From assembly GCA_964605185.1 (NCBI GenBank), contig CAZSBF010000002.1, positions 1 to 64,000 of the forward strand: a stretch of 64,000 nucleotides of DNA. The letters are read 5' to 3'. This DNA comes from JACRIM01 sp964605185 (GTDB taxonomy: Bacteria > Planctomycetota > Phycisphaerae > UBA1845 > UTPLA1). The notes beneath the pieces are model-generated. The model did no database searches. It saw nothing but the letters and a program-made list of their open reading frames with translations, and was not told the origin of the DNA. Made by a program: the position numbers and the translations under genes. Shown here in pieces: positions 34,264-42,411 of this stretch (positions are counted from its first letter, which is position 1; each line of letters opens with the position of its first letter).

Positions 34264-36387
34264 ATGCGAAGACTCCCACAATGCGTGTTCCTCGTTTTCC
34301 TACTGGCTTCGCTTGCGCTCGGGCAATCGCCGACGACGAACCCATCCGCGGGGATCGGGGAAGTCGAACGCGAAGTGATGGAAAACATCCGTCGCCAGCC
34401 ACTTGGCCGGGGAACGGTGGACGACCTGAATCTCCCCGATGAGTTTCTTCGTCGGTGCGCCGATCGAATCATCCGGCAGACCTACGAAACGCGATACCGC
34501 GCCGTGCTTCCGGATGAAATGACCCTTGTGAAAGCCCCGCCTGGCGAAGCCGACTCCGCCCCCGACGTCTCCGCGATCACGATTCGCCGATTTCCTTCGC
34601 CGCCTGATCTGGCGACCTATCGCAATACCCTGCGTGAGGATCGACCACCCCTTCGGGGTTTTCGCGCTCCGATTCGAGGCGAATCCACTCAAGAGTGGCC
34701 GTTCGATCAGCCCGGGGAATCAACCCCGACCGACGTGCGACAGGCGGCCGACCTGGTGGCCGCGCGACTGGCGCGTGACGGACTCCCGGCCACAACCGGC
34801 GCATTGGCGGACGTGCTGGGTGAGAAACTGCTGCGACAGGACGCGCCGAGCCTGCTAAGGCGTGTGGGCATCCCGGTGGACCTGCTTGCCTGTTTCGGCG
34901 CATCCGAGCGCGACGGCACATTGCAGAAATTGCTTCAGGAAATAGCGGAGCGGAGACGGAAATCGCCCGTCGAATGCGGGCAATGGTTGTCGAAACTCCC
35001 GTTTGTGTGGAAACCCTCTGGTTTTCGCGTCGCATTGGACAGCGGTAAACACGATGCCGCAATGCTCCGCCTGCAACTCACCCGCGGTGATTATTGGGAT
35101 GGCGTGGGCGATGGATGCAGCGTGGATATCGCCCGCCAGTTGATCGCGAAACTGCCGGAAACGAAGTTTGTCATTCACATTCAGGATCGCTTCGTCAACC
35201 AGTTCTTGCTTACGGCAAAGCAATGGCCCCTTGGCGATCGGGGGCGCGTGATGGTATTGCCTGAACAAGAGATTCTGGGGCAATGGGCACAAGACAACGC
35301 AAAAGTCGGATTCATCGAACGACGAGACGGTGGATCAGCCGCCACAAAACCTGTCACGCTGGTCCCAAGGTACGCAAGCCGTCGGGAGGATGGCTCCGTA
35401 CTTGTACCCGGCGAATCGTTTCTCGCAGATCGACTGAGCGAGGCGGGATACGAGGTCCGCCAATCACCCTTGCTATTTCAAGGGGGAAATCTGATCGCCG
35501 TTCGCGATCCCAAATCAGGCTCGCGTGTCCTGTTGATGGGCGAGGCGGAGATCTACCGCAACACCGCACTGGGCCTGACTCGCCGCCAGGTTGAGGAGGC
35601 GTTTCGAGCGGAATTCGGAGTCGATGAGTGCCTGGTGCTGCCGGCCATTTCATATCACATCGACTACGAAGTTTCCTTTCGCGAGAACGACAAGAGGTTG
35701 ATGGTGTTTGTTAACGATGCTCCAGCGGCCAGGCAGATTGTGTTGGATGTGGGTCTGGAGTGCCTTCAGACGGCCGGTGTCCTCAGCGCGGATGCACGAA
35801 AAACGGCAAAGGCACACCTTGACGCCCATCGAGATCGTGAATTCCTGGGGGTCGTGATGTCTCCGTTGCTGCAAACAGCCGCGACTCATGGCGGATTTCC
35901 GGCAGCCCTGGCTCGCCGTTTTTCGACGGGACCCATTGATTCCGGAGTCGGCAATCTCCAGCGATTTCTCCTCGCGCTTGATCTCCTCGCGGCCGAAGCG
36001 CTGCCTTCGGAGGCATGGCCGATGGACGAACATAGTCAAGCCTTTCGCCGGGCGATACTCCGACGGCACGATGACCGGAAGCGCTCGTTGGAGACACTTG
36101 CACGCCGCGGGTGGGTGCTAACACCCATTCCAAGCCTGTCCGAGGAAGGCATGAGCATGAACTACGTCAATGGAATCCAATTGCGATCGAGATACGTCAT
36201 GCCGGCCTATGGTGGCCTCTATGAACAACTGGACAAGACGTCACAAAGTCGATTCTCGGATGGCCTACCGAAAAATGTAGAGGTAGTCCCAATCTCGTGT
36301 GGTGAGAGCCTGAGGCGTGTTGGGGCTGTTCGATGCACGGCCAGCGCATATCCGGATTCTGGATCGCACACCTCCAATAGCCCATAA
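34264..36387 (+). CDS. Exported protein-arginine deiminase-like enzyme B
   Basis: This 707-aa paralogue of enzyme A has a signal peptide (residues 1-20, LASLALG). It then carries, fused at residues about 22-85, the domain found on the separate small membrane protein of cassette A (EREVMENIRRQPLGRGTVDD then LNLPDEFLRR). Catalytic-domain motifs are GQWAQDN (Trp341, Asp344), VPRYASRRE (Arg369, Arg373, Arg374), LLFQGGNL, SYHIDYEVS (His465, Asp467) and RRVGAVRCTAS (Cys691). All expected PAD catalytic positions are present. It lacks the C-terminal anchor of the cassette A small protein, so it should be released or otherwise attached. A dockerin gene follows after a 305-base gap with its own promoter. 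Activity is inferred only. Confidence 0.73.
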   Translation: MRRLPQCVFLVFLLASLALGQSPTTNPSAGIGEVEREVMENIRRQPLGRGTVDDLNLPDEFLRRCADRIIRQTYETRYRAVLPDEMTLVKAPPGEADSAPDVSAITIRRFPSPPDLATYRNTLREDRPPLRGFRAPIRGESTQEWPFDQPGESTPTDVRQAADLVAARLARDGLPATTGALADVLGEKLLRQDAPSLLRRVGIPVDLLACFGASERDGTLQKLLQEIAERRRKSPVECGQWLSKLPFVWKPSGFRVALDSGKHDAAMLRLQLTRGDYWDGVGDGCSVDIARQLIAKLPETKFVIHIQDRFVNQFLLTAKQWPLGDRGRVMVLPEQEILGQWAQDNAKVGFIERRDGGSAATKPVTLVPRYASRREDGSVLVPGESFLADRLSEAGYEVRQSPLLFQGGNLIAVRDPKSGSRVLLMGEAEIYRNTALGLTRRQVEEAFRAEFGVDECLVLPAISYHIDYEVSFRENDKRLMVFVNDAPAARQIVLDVGLECLQTAGVLSADARKTAKAHLDAHRDREFLGVVMSPLLQTAATHGGFPAALARRFSTGPIDSGVGNLQRFLLALDLLAAEALPSEAWPMDEHSQAFRRAILRRHDDRKRSLETLARRGWVLTPIPSLSEEGMSMNYVNGIQLRSRYVMPAYGGLYEQLDKTSQSRFSDGLPKNVEVVPISCGESLRRVGAVRCTASAYPDSGSHTSNSP

Positions 36388-36692
36388 ACAGCACCAAATT
36401 GGTACCCCTTCCTTGGTTGTCACCCCATCATCGACGTATTAGCCGGCAATTTGGTTGGAAACAAAGGCCGATGAAATATGTCCGTTCGATCTGCAGGTAG
36501 TTGAAATAACACCATGTGTTGTGGTATGCTTAGGTTCAATGGGAACCTCGAAATTCTGTGAGGGGGCTACGGAAGTCTGATAATCCGGTAACTCCAGTCT
36601 ATTCGTTTCACAAGAACGTAGTCGTTCAATCGTTGAGTCTGCGCATTTTGGTTCAGGCCCGTACGGCGGAATAACTTGCAGGAGCAAATCTG
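36388..36692. other. Intergenic leader region of dockerin gene B
   Basis: This 305-base region contains the promoter at 36501-36530 and a leader of about 155 bases. Small inverted repeats are visible (for example acacc/ggtgt-like sequence near 36510) but no known riboswitch motif. Confidence 0.5.
36501..36530 (+). promoter_or_regulatory. Promoter for dockerin protein B
   Basis: TTGAAA (36501-36506) and TATGCT (36525-36530) are separated by 18 bases, the same spacing as the other promoters in this locus. AGGAG is present before the ATG at 36693. Confidence 0.6.
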
Positions 36693-38726
36693 ATGCGACA
36701 AAATCGAAACGTGATCTTGGCGATGGCCATGTTTTCACCCGTCCTTGCATTTTCCGGCATGGCGAATGCCGAGGACACGTTGTGGTCCATCCGCGAAGGT
36801 CACACCCTGATTGTCCTGGACCAGGATGCACTAAGAAAAGCAAACTTGCTGGTCTCCTCCGATGTCGGCCGGCCGACCGAGCCGATGCTGTTGGACGTGG
36901 CTCCGCATACTCCGTATGCCGCGGTGATTGACGATTTGAAGTCCGCGCAGTTCAGCACGCTTCAAGTTTTCCATTTGGGTGGATTGACCATCAGCAGTCG
37001 CACCGGACAGTTCAACATGTCCTCGATCTTGATCGATGGTTCAGTATTGGCATCGCAATCACTGCAAGACAAGTCGCTGGACCAGAGTCCACGACTCATC
37101 GTGTCAGGCGGGGATCGGTTTGTTGATGTTCCTTCGGGTGGCTTTGGGATTCAGGGCGGATCATTAGTGATCTCACCGACCTTGGCGGCCCAGCTCGGTT
37201 CTGAGCGTCTGACCGGCGTTTCCATCGGCACGGTGTCAATGAATCTTGTCTTTGACGTTCCGCACCCAACGCAAGACGAACCAAACGGGCAAAGAGTCTG
37301 CGCGAATCCCACTACAGGTCCGGACGTGATTGTTGGCGGCCTTGAGGCTAGTGGCTCAGCGGTGTCGAACTACACTGCGGTCGGCGCCATTGATGCCATC
37401 TCCATTGCCACTTCCTCGTGCAACATTGGAAACGTAAACGTCCAATGGGTGGCCTCAAACAACAACCATCCCGTGATTGGCGGATCGCTCTATCGATACA
37501 ATGTTGTAAATGGCTCAGGTCGATTCGAGCAGATCGGCCTTGGATGGCTGAAGCATGGCTTCACAGCGCTTACCCAGAACTTGTGCTGCACCTGCAATGG
37601 CCAGGGTGGATCCGTTCTTGGTCAGGGGTGCTCCGATCCATATACAGCCAGCCGCAACGGGCAGCAGCTCACGACGTCCGGAGGCCTTGGCCCCCGGTTT
37701 CAGGTGAATGCACATACCGGCGTTTTCACGTTTCCTTATCTGTTTCGGAACCTGGCCATTCCCGGGGGCGAGACCAACATCTCTCGACGAGTTCAGATCA
37801 AGTTGACGGACCTCAACCCGGCCGTGAATACTGGTGCCATCTATACCATCGAAGGCCAGTATGTCACCAAAGACGATGCAACGGCCGGCAACCAAAACAA
37901 CAATGCGTCCTATGCACCAGCAACCGTAACCGGCAATGCAACGGATTGCTCGGTGTCCGCATCAAACGGTACGACGGTTCGTCAGAAATCGGCCGTACAA
38001 AGGTGGAAGGCACTCGATGCATCAGTCACGGAATCGTTAATCGACGTTCCCGAGGATGCCTTGCCTGCAACCGGTCGGCTGATACTCATGGCAAAAGCAA
38101 CGTCGCTTGGAGGCGGCCTCTATCATTACGAATACGCGCTTAACAACATGAACTCGGAACGCGCGGTGCAGAGTTTTAGCGTCCCCATTTCGCCTTATGC
38201 CAATGTGACCAACATCGGATTCCACGATGTGTTCTACCACGACCCCGATGGCTGCGGCAGCACCACCAGCGTCCCCATCACCTTTGATGGAACGGATTGG
38301 CCGGGTGTCGTTTCCGGTGGCAACGTGCATTGGGATATGGTTGCCCTGTCCGGTACAGGCGCAAACGCGCCGTGTAATTCAAATGCGATCCGCTGGGGTT
38401 CGACGTTTAACTTCCGATTCGATTCAGATCTGCCGCCCAGCAGCGGGAAAGTCGCTATCGGCCAATGGACCGTCGTGAACTCGGTGGATGCCAACACCGT
38501 CATACCGGATAGCAATGTCACCTGCCTTCGCGGCGACATGAACAACGACGGCCTGATTGACGCCGCCGACATTTCCCGCTTCTCGGCAATCATGGTGAAC
38601 GGCAACGGCTCGGCGACTCCCCGCGAGAAATGCGCCGGCGACCTTGAGGCGATTGCCGACTTCGGCGTTGACCTCGATGACACCGACAATTTCGCCAACT
38701 GCCTCCTCAACGGCGGCGGCTGCTAG
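36693..38726 (+). CDS. Exported dockerin-tailed protein B
   Basis: This 677-aa paralogue of dockerin protein A has a signal peptide (residues 1-26, SGMANA). It has an additional N-terminal domain of about 170 residues (27-195) with no counterpart in A and no recognised family. The shared core begins at GPDVIVGGLE and includes ATSSCNIGNVNVQW, NNHPVIGGSLYRY, RFEQIGLGWLKHGF, QNLCCTCNG, GQGCSDPYTASRNG and IEGQYVTKDDATAGNQNNNA. The C-terminal 70 residues nearly match A: CLRGDMNNDGLIDAADIS and DFGVDLDDTDNFANCLLNGG. The near identity of the tails against more diverged cores suggests strong constraint or gene conversion on the tail. Confidence 0.8.
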   Translation: MRQNRNVILAMAMFSPVLAFSGMANAEDTLWSIREGHTLIVLDQDALRKANLLVSSDVGRPTEPMLLDVAPHTPYAAVIDDLKSAQFSTLQVFHLGGLTISSRTGQFNMSSILIDGSVLASQSLQDKSLDQSPRLIVSGGDRFVDVPSGGFGIQGGSLVISPTLAAQLGSERLTGVSIGTVSMNLVFDVPHPTQDEPNGQRVCANPTTGPDVIVGGLEASGSAVSNYTAVGAIDAISIATSSCNIGNVNVQWVASNNNHPVIGGSLYRYNVVNGSGRFEQIGLGWLKHGFTALTQNLCCTCNGQGGSVLGQGCSDPYTASRNGQQLTTSGGLGPRFQVNAHTGVFTFPYLFRNLAIPGGETNISRRVQIKLTDLNPAVNTGAIYTIEGQYVTKDDATAGNQNNNASYAPATVTGNATDCSVSASNGTTVRQKSAVQRWKALDASVTESLIDVPEDALPATGRLILMAKATSLGGGLYHYEYALNNMNSERAVQSFSVPISPYANVTNIGFHDVFYHDPDGCGSTTSVPITFDGTDWPGVVSGGNVHWDMVALSGTGANAPCNSNAIRWGSTFNFRFDSDLPPSSGKVAIGQWTVVNSVDANTVIPDSNVTCLRGDMNNDGLIDAADISRFSAIMVNGNGSATPREKCAGDLEAIADFGVDLDDTDNFANCLLNGGGC

Positions 38727-38761
38727 GCGAATGATTCGATTTTAGGAGGGTGGATGGGAGA

Positions 38762-38791
38762 AGCCGGGTCCTCGCGACCCGGCTTTTTCTT
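38762..38791 (+). terminator. Rho-independent terminator, cassette B
   Basis: The stem agccgggtc/gacccggct is followed by tttttctttt. It is preceded by ggagggtggatgg as in cassette A. Confidence 0.9.
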
Positions 38792-38822
38792 TTGCCTTAA
38801 TATCCACGGGAAAGGACTTCCT

Positions 38823-39308
38823 ATGAGTGCGGATGGATCTGACAATCCCGTACACACCAGACTGATGGCCGAACTTCGCGCCCTGCTCACCAGCGCGTCG
38901 CCTGCCGCCGCCCTCGACCTGGTGATGCAGCACTTTTCCTGTCCCGTCGGATCGATTCACCGTCTTGACCCGGCCACCGGGCACCTACTCTTGATCGAGC
39001 GCCGCGGAATCCCCGACGCGATGCTCCCCGCCATCGAGCGCATTCCCATTGGAAAGGGAATGGCCGGCCTGGCCGCCGAGCGCCGCACACCCATCACGGT
39101 TTGCAACCTCCAAACTGATCAATCGGGCCAGGTACGGCCGGGAGCAAAAGCAACCGGCATGGAAGGAGCCATCGCCGTCCCATTGCTGGTCGACGGGGCG
39201 GTTAAAGGTGTCCTTGGAATTGCGATGCCGACGGCGCACGAGTTCAGTGCGGACGACCAGATGCTGCTGATGCGAATCGCAGCGGAGTTCGGCGAGCGCC
39301 TGGGGTAA
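38823..39308 (+). CDS. GAF-domain protein
   Basis: This 161-aa cytoplasmic protein consists of one GAF domain. Residues 20-160 show PVGSIHRLDPATGHLLLIERRG, IPIGKGMAGLAAERRTPITV and AIAVPLLVDGAVKGVLGIA, the usual order. It has no output domain, so it may be a free sensor, or an fRMsr-like or NreA-like protein. The catalytic cysteines of fRMsr are not evident. I chose the ATG at 38823 with AAAGGA upstream; the frame upstream overlaps the terminator. It converges with the second EF-G gene. Confidence 0.85.
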   Translation: MSADGSDNPVHTRLMAELRALLTSASPAAALDLVMQHFSCPVGSIHRLDPATGHLLLIERRGIPDAMLPAIERIPIGKGMAGLAAERRTPITVCNLQTDQSGQVRPGAKATGMEGAIAVPLLVDGAVKGVLGIAMPTAHEFSADDQMLLMRIAAEFGERLG

Positions 39309-39332
39309 TGCGTTGCGGTGCTTCCGCGACGG

Positions 39333-41363
39333 TTACTCGTCCTCTTCCTTCTTCGGCTTGTACTGTGCGATGATCGCCGCGGCCTCGTTGCTGGGCACCG
39401 CCTCGAAGTGCGACAGATCCATGGCAAAGCTGCCCTTGCCGCCGGTGATGCTGCTCAGTCGCGAATGGTAGTCCGCCACCTTAGCCAGCGGCACCTGCGC
39501 CTTGATCACCGCGAGATTACCGGGAAGCATGTCCTGTCCGCTCGGCCGACCGCGCCGCTGGGCAAGGTCGCCGGTGATGTCGCCGACATTGTCTGCCGGA
39601 ACGGTCACTTCAATATTGACGATCGGCTCCAAAAGCACGGGCTTGGCCTTGAGTACGGCGTCCCTGAAGGCCAGCTTTCCTGCCGTCTTAAATGCGACTT
39701 CTTTCGAATCAACCGGGTGATGCTTGCCATCGGTGATGCTCACCTTGATATCCTGTAGCGGAAACCCGGCCAGCGCGCCCTGCCCCAGCAATTCCACGAC
39801 GCCCTTCTTGATCGCTGACTCGAATTGCCCCGGAATCGATCCGCCAAAAATGTCCCACGCCCACTGCATCGGCGGCTCGGACCCGCGTGGCAAGGGGTCA
39901 ACCCGCAGAAACACCTCGCCGAACTGTCCCGCCCCACCGGTTTGCTTCTTGTGGCGATGGTGCCCTTCCGCTCCCATCGAAATCGTCTCGCGATAGGGAA
40001 TCTTCGGCGGCTTCGTGTTGACGTCGATCTTGAACAGCCGGTGCATCTTCGAAAGGATCACGCGCAGGTGCAGATCGCCGACGCCGCTCACCACGAGTTC
40101 GTGCGTCTGACCGTCGTGATGCGCCTTGAAGCAGGGGTCGACATCGGAGAATCGCCGCACCGCGTCGCCGATCTTGGCCTCATCCCCTCGGGCCTTGGGT
40201 TCGACGGCGAGCGAGTACATCGGCGTCGGAAACTTCACCTTCGGGATATCCCCCTCGCCATGCCCGTCAAACAGCGTCTCGCCAATGTGAAATTCGGTCT
40301 TGGAAACAGCGAAAATGTCGCCGGCAATGGCGAGGTCCACGTCCTTGTGATCGTGGCCCTGGAATCGAAGCAAGTGGCCCGGCCGCGCCCCCTTCTTTTC
40401 GCCGGGATGCACGAGGTTTCCATCGGGCTTCAGGCTGCCTGAAAAAGTGCGAATGAAGCAATACCGAATGCCGCTCTTGGGATCATTGGCAACCTTGAAC
40501 GCCTGACCGACAAACGGACCGTCGAGTTTGAGTTGCGTCTCCTTGTCGCCGACCTTGAGCATGCGCTGCTTTCCCTCGATGGGCGAAGGGCATTCCTTCG
40601 CGACAAACGCGAGGAGTTCCTTAATGCCGACGTTGCCTCGCGCGTTGGTGAACAGCAGCGGAATAATGTTTCCCGCCGCGATCGCCTTGGGAAGATTTTC
40701 CTGTACCTCTTCCGCCGACAACTCGCCCTGCTCGAAATACTTGTTCAGGAGCGCATCATCGACCTCGGCCACGCGCTCGACGATGTCTTTGTGCGCCTCG
40801 GCCACACTATAAAAGTCGGTGTCACCGCCTGCATTCGTGATGCAATTCACGACCGACTTGCACTTCCCCGCCGGCAGGTTCACCGGCACAACCTCATTGC
40901 CGATGGTCTCACGCAATGCCTTGAGCAGATCGTCAAATGCGACGCCTTCTGAATCCATCCGGTTCACCACCACCAACCGGGCAAGCCCCTGCGCCTGTGC
41001 GATGCCGTTAAGCCGACGAGTGTTCACTTGCACTCCGGCCGCCGCGTTAATCACGATGACTGCGGTTTCCACCGCCATGAGCGACGCAATGGCCGGTCCG
41101 ACGAAATCGGGCGCGCCAGGGGTATCGATGATGTTTAGCGTCTTTCCCTCGGCGTTGATGTACAGCACGTGGGAATCGACCGAGCAAAGGCGCTCCTTCG
41201 CCTCATCATCTGTGTCGAGGTGGCTGGTCTTGTCGCTGACACTGCCGAGTCGGGTGGTCACGCCGGTGCTGTGCAGAAAGGCCTCACAAAGCGACGTCTT
41301 TCCCGCGCCGCCGTGACCGACCAGAGTGATGTTACGAATGTCCGCTGTGGAATAGGAGGGCAT
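39333..41363 (-). CDS. Elongation factor G-like GTPase (second copy)
   Basis: This 676-aa protein has the EF-G architecture: GTPase domain with GHGGAGKTSL (G1) and DTPGAPDFVG (G3), domain II, and domains III-V with SGVGDLHLRV and GGAGQFGEV. It is diverged from the 720-aa EF-G at 5.8 kb. The G2 region lacks the RGITI motif, and the G4 motif reads NRMD instead of NKxD. Such EF-G II paralogues exist in many bacteria; some act in ribosome recycling or under stress, and many have no known role. It ends in an acidic tail KPKKEEDE. The ATG has GGAG 10 bases upstream. Confidence 0.85.
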   Translation of the reverse strand: MPSYSTADIRNITLVGHGGAGKTSLCEAFLHSTGVTTRLGSVSDKTSHLDTDDEAKERLCSVDSHVLYINAEGKTLNIIDTPGAPDFVGPAIASLMAVETAVIVINAAAGVQVNTRRLNGIAQAQGLARLVVVNRMDSEGVAFDDLLKALRETIGNEVVPVNLPAGKCKSVVNCITNAGGDTDFYSVAEAHKDIVERVAEVDDALLNKYFEQGELSAEEVQENLPKAIAAGNIIPLLFTNARGNVGIKELLAFVAKECPSPIEGKQRMLKVGDKETQLKLDGPFVGQAFKVANDPKSGIRYCFIRTFSGSLKPDGNLVHPGEKKGARPGHLLRFQGHDHKDVDLAIAGDIFAVSKTEFHIGETLFDGHGEGDIPKVKFPTPMYSLAVEPKARGDEAKIGDAVRRFSDVDPCFKAHHDGQTHELVVSGVGDLHLRVILSKMHRLFKIDVNTKPPKIPYRETISMGAEGHHRHKKQTGGAGQFGEVFLRVDPLPRGSEPPMQWAWDIFGGSIPGQFESAIKKGVVELLGQGALAGFPLQDIKVSITDGKHHPVDSKEVAFKTAGKLAFRDAVLKAKPVLLEPIVNIEVTVPADNVGDITGDLAQRRGRPSGQDMLPGNLAVIKAQVPLAKVADYHSRLSSITGGKGSFAMDLSHFEAVPSNEAAAIIAQYKPKKEEDE

Positions 41364-41506
41364 AATGATGGGTCTCCATATCGCGTCGTGCGCAACGGCG
41401 CGGAATGTAAAATGGTACCCGTTTTTAGGTCACGGAGTAAAGCCGGACAGGGGCTTGTGAAATGAATGGGCCGGACCCAAGTTCCATCGGATCGCTGTTG
41501 GAATTG

Positions 41507-42310
41507 CTACTCGCGTTCGAGTTCGAACAGGTCGTACCCGAGCCGCCCGCCGCGGAACAGCTTCTCAAGGACCACCAGATACATGATCCGCGCCCGGAAC
41601 CCCTTGTTCTCCGCCCAGCTTCGCTGACGAATCTCCGTCATGCCGTCGCCGAGCGAATCGGCCACCTGCCGCGCGACGTTCTCATGCCTCACCACGCGAA
41701 GCCCCGCCTTGGCGAATCCGATCGTATAATCATCCGCCGACCAAAGGCGAATATTCGAATTGAACTGGCTCGGCAGGCTGTTGAGCAACGTCAGCGGCGA
41801 GAAAAGCAACTTGTTCGGAGCGGTGATGTCCCCGATGCAAAGCCGTCCGCCCTTTCGCAACACGCGCCGGCACTCGGCGAGGAATACCGGCTTGTTCAGA
41901 TAGTGCAGCGCCGACTCAAGGTTAAAGATCACATCGACTGTGCCGTCTTCCGCAGGAAGGGCATGTGCATCGCCCTGCAAGAACCACGGCCGCCCGTTGA
42001 TCCCCGACCATCGCTTCTCAGCGGCCACAACGCTCGATCGGCAATACTCCAAACCAATGGTTCGCTTCGGTTCGAAGCGTTCAAACAACCACCCGGTCGG
42101 TCCGCCAATACCGCAGCCGATGTCAAGGACCGTATCCTCATGCCCGATGGCCACATCCCCGAGCAATCGCCAGACCAGTGCCTTTTGATTCTCCGCAAAC
42201 GTGGCGCTTCCAAGCTTTTCCGTGTATCCGCAGTTGTAGCCGGTGAATCCCAGCGCCTGCGACAAGTTCCAATTGGGCCGATAGTGAGCTTCAATAGTGG
42301 ATTGAGACAA
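41507..42310 (-). CDS. Class I SAM-dependent methyltransferase
   Basis: This protein (267 aa from a TTG at 42310) has a small-molecule methyltransferase fold: EDTVLDIGCGIGGPTGWLFE (motif I), TIGLEYCRSSV, DGTVDVIFNLESALHYL and LRKGGRLCIGDI. The pattern resembles sterol, tocopherol or glycine-type methyltransferases, with the substrate unknown. An upstream GTG at 42367 would add 19 residues, but that segment contains a perfect TATAAT on the minus strand and no family-like residues. The TTG has AAAGG upstream. I therefore prefer the shorter form. It is divergent from pyrD. Confidence 0.78.
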   Translation of the reverse strand: MSQSTIEAHYRPNWNLSQALGFTGYNCGYTEKLGSATFAENQKALVWRLLGDVAIGHEDTVLDIGCGIGGPTGWLFERFEPKRTIGLEYCRSSVVAAEKRWSGINGRPWFLQGDAHALPAEDGTVDVIFNLESALHYLNKPVFLAECRRVLRKGGRLCIGDITAPNKLLFSPLTLLNSLPSQFNSNIRLWSADDYTIGFAKAGLRVVRHENVARQVADSLGDGMTEIRQRSWAENKGFRARIMYLVVLEKLFRGGRLGYDLFELERE

Positions 42311-42411
42311 CGGCGATACCTTTCGTGGACGTGCGGAGTTCCTTAGCCCATTATAGTAGCCATGCACGATTGCCCCGGCCAGCCTTGGATTTCACAGCTC
42401 GGAGCGACTAT

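Noticed and set aside
30409..36387. Agmatine deiminase or bacterial PPAD-type enzyme as the identity of the two deiminase-like proteins
   Set aside because: Those families normally show WxRDxGP and GGGNIHC. These proteins have WAQDN and GAVRC, and the PRYASRR block fits animal-type PAD better. A profile search should decide.
32552..38726. Cellulosome component
   Set aside because: Dockerin-like tails are present but there is no cohesin, scaffoldin or glycoside hydrolase domain in the window.
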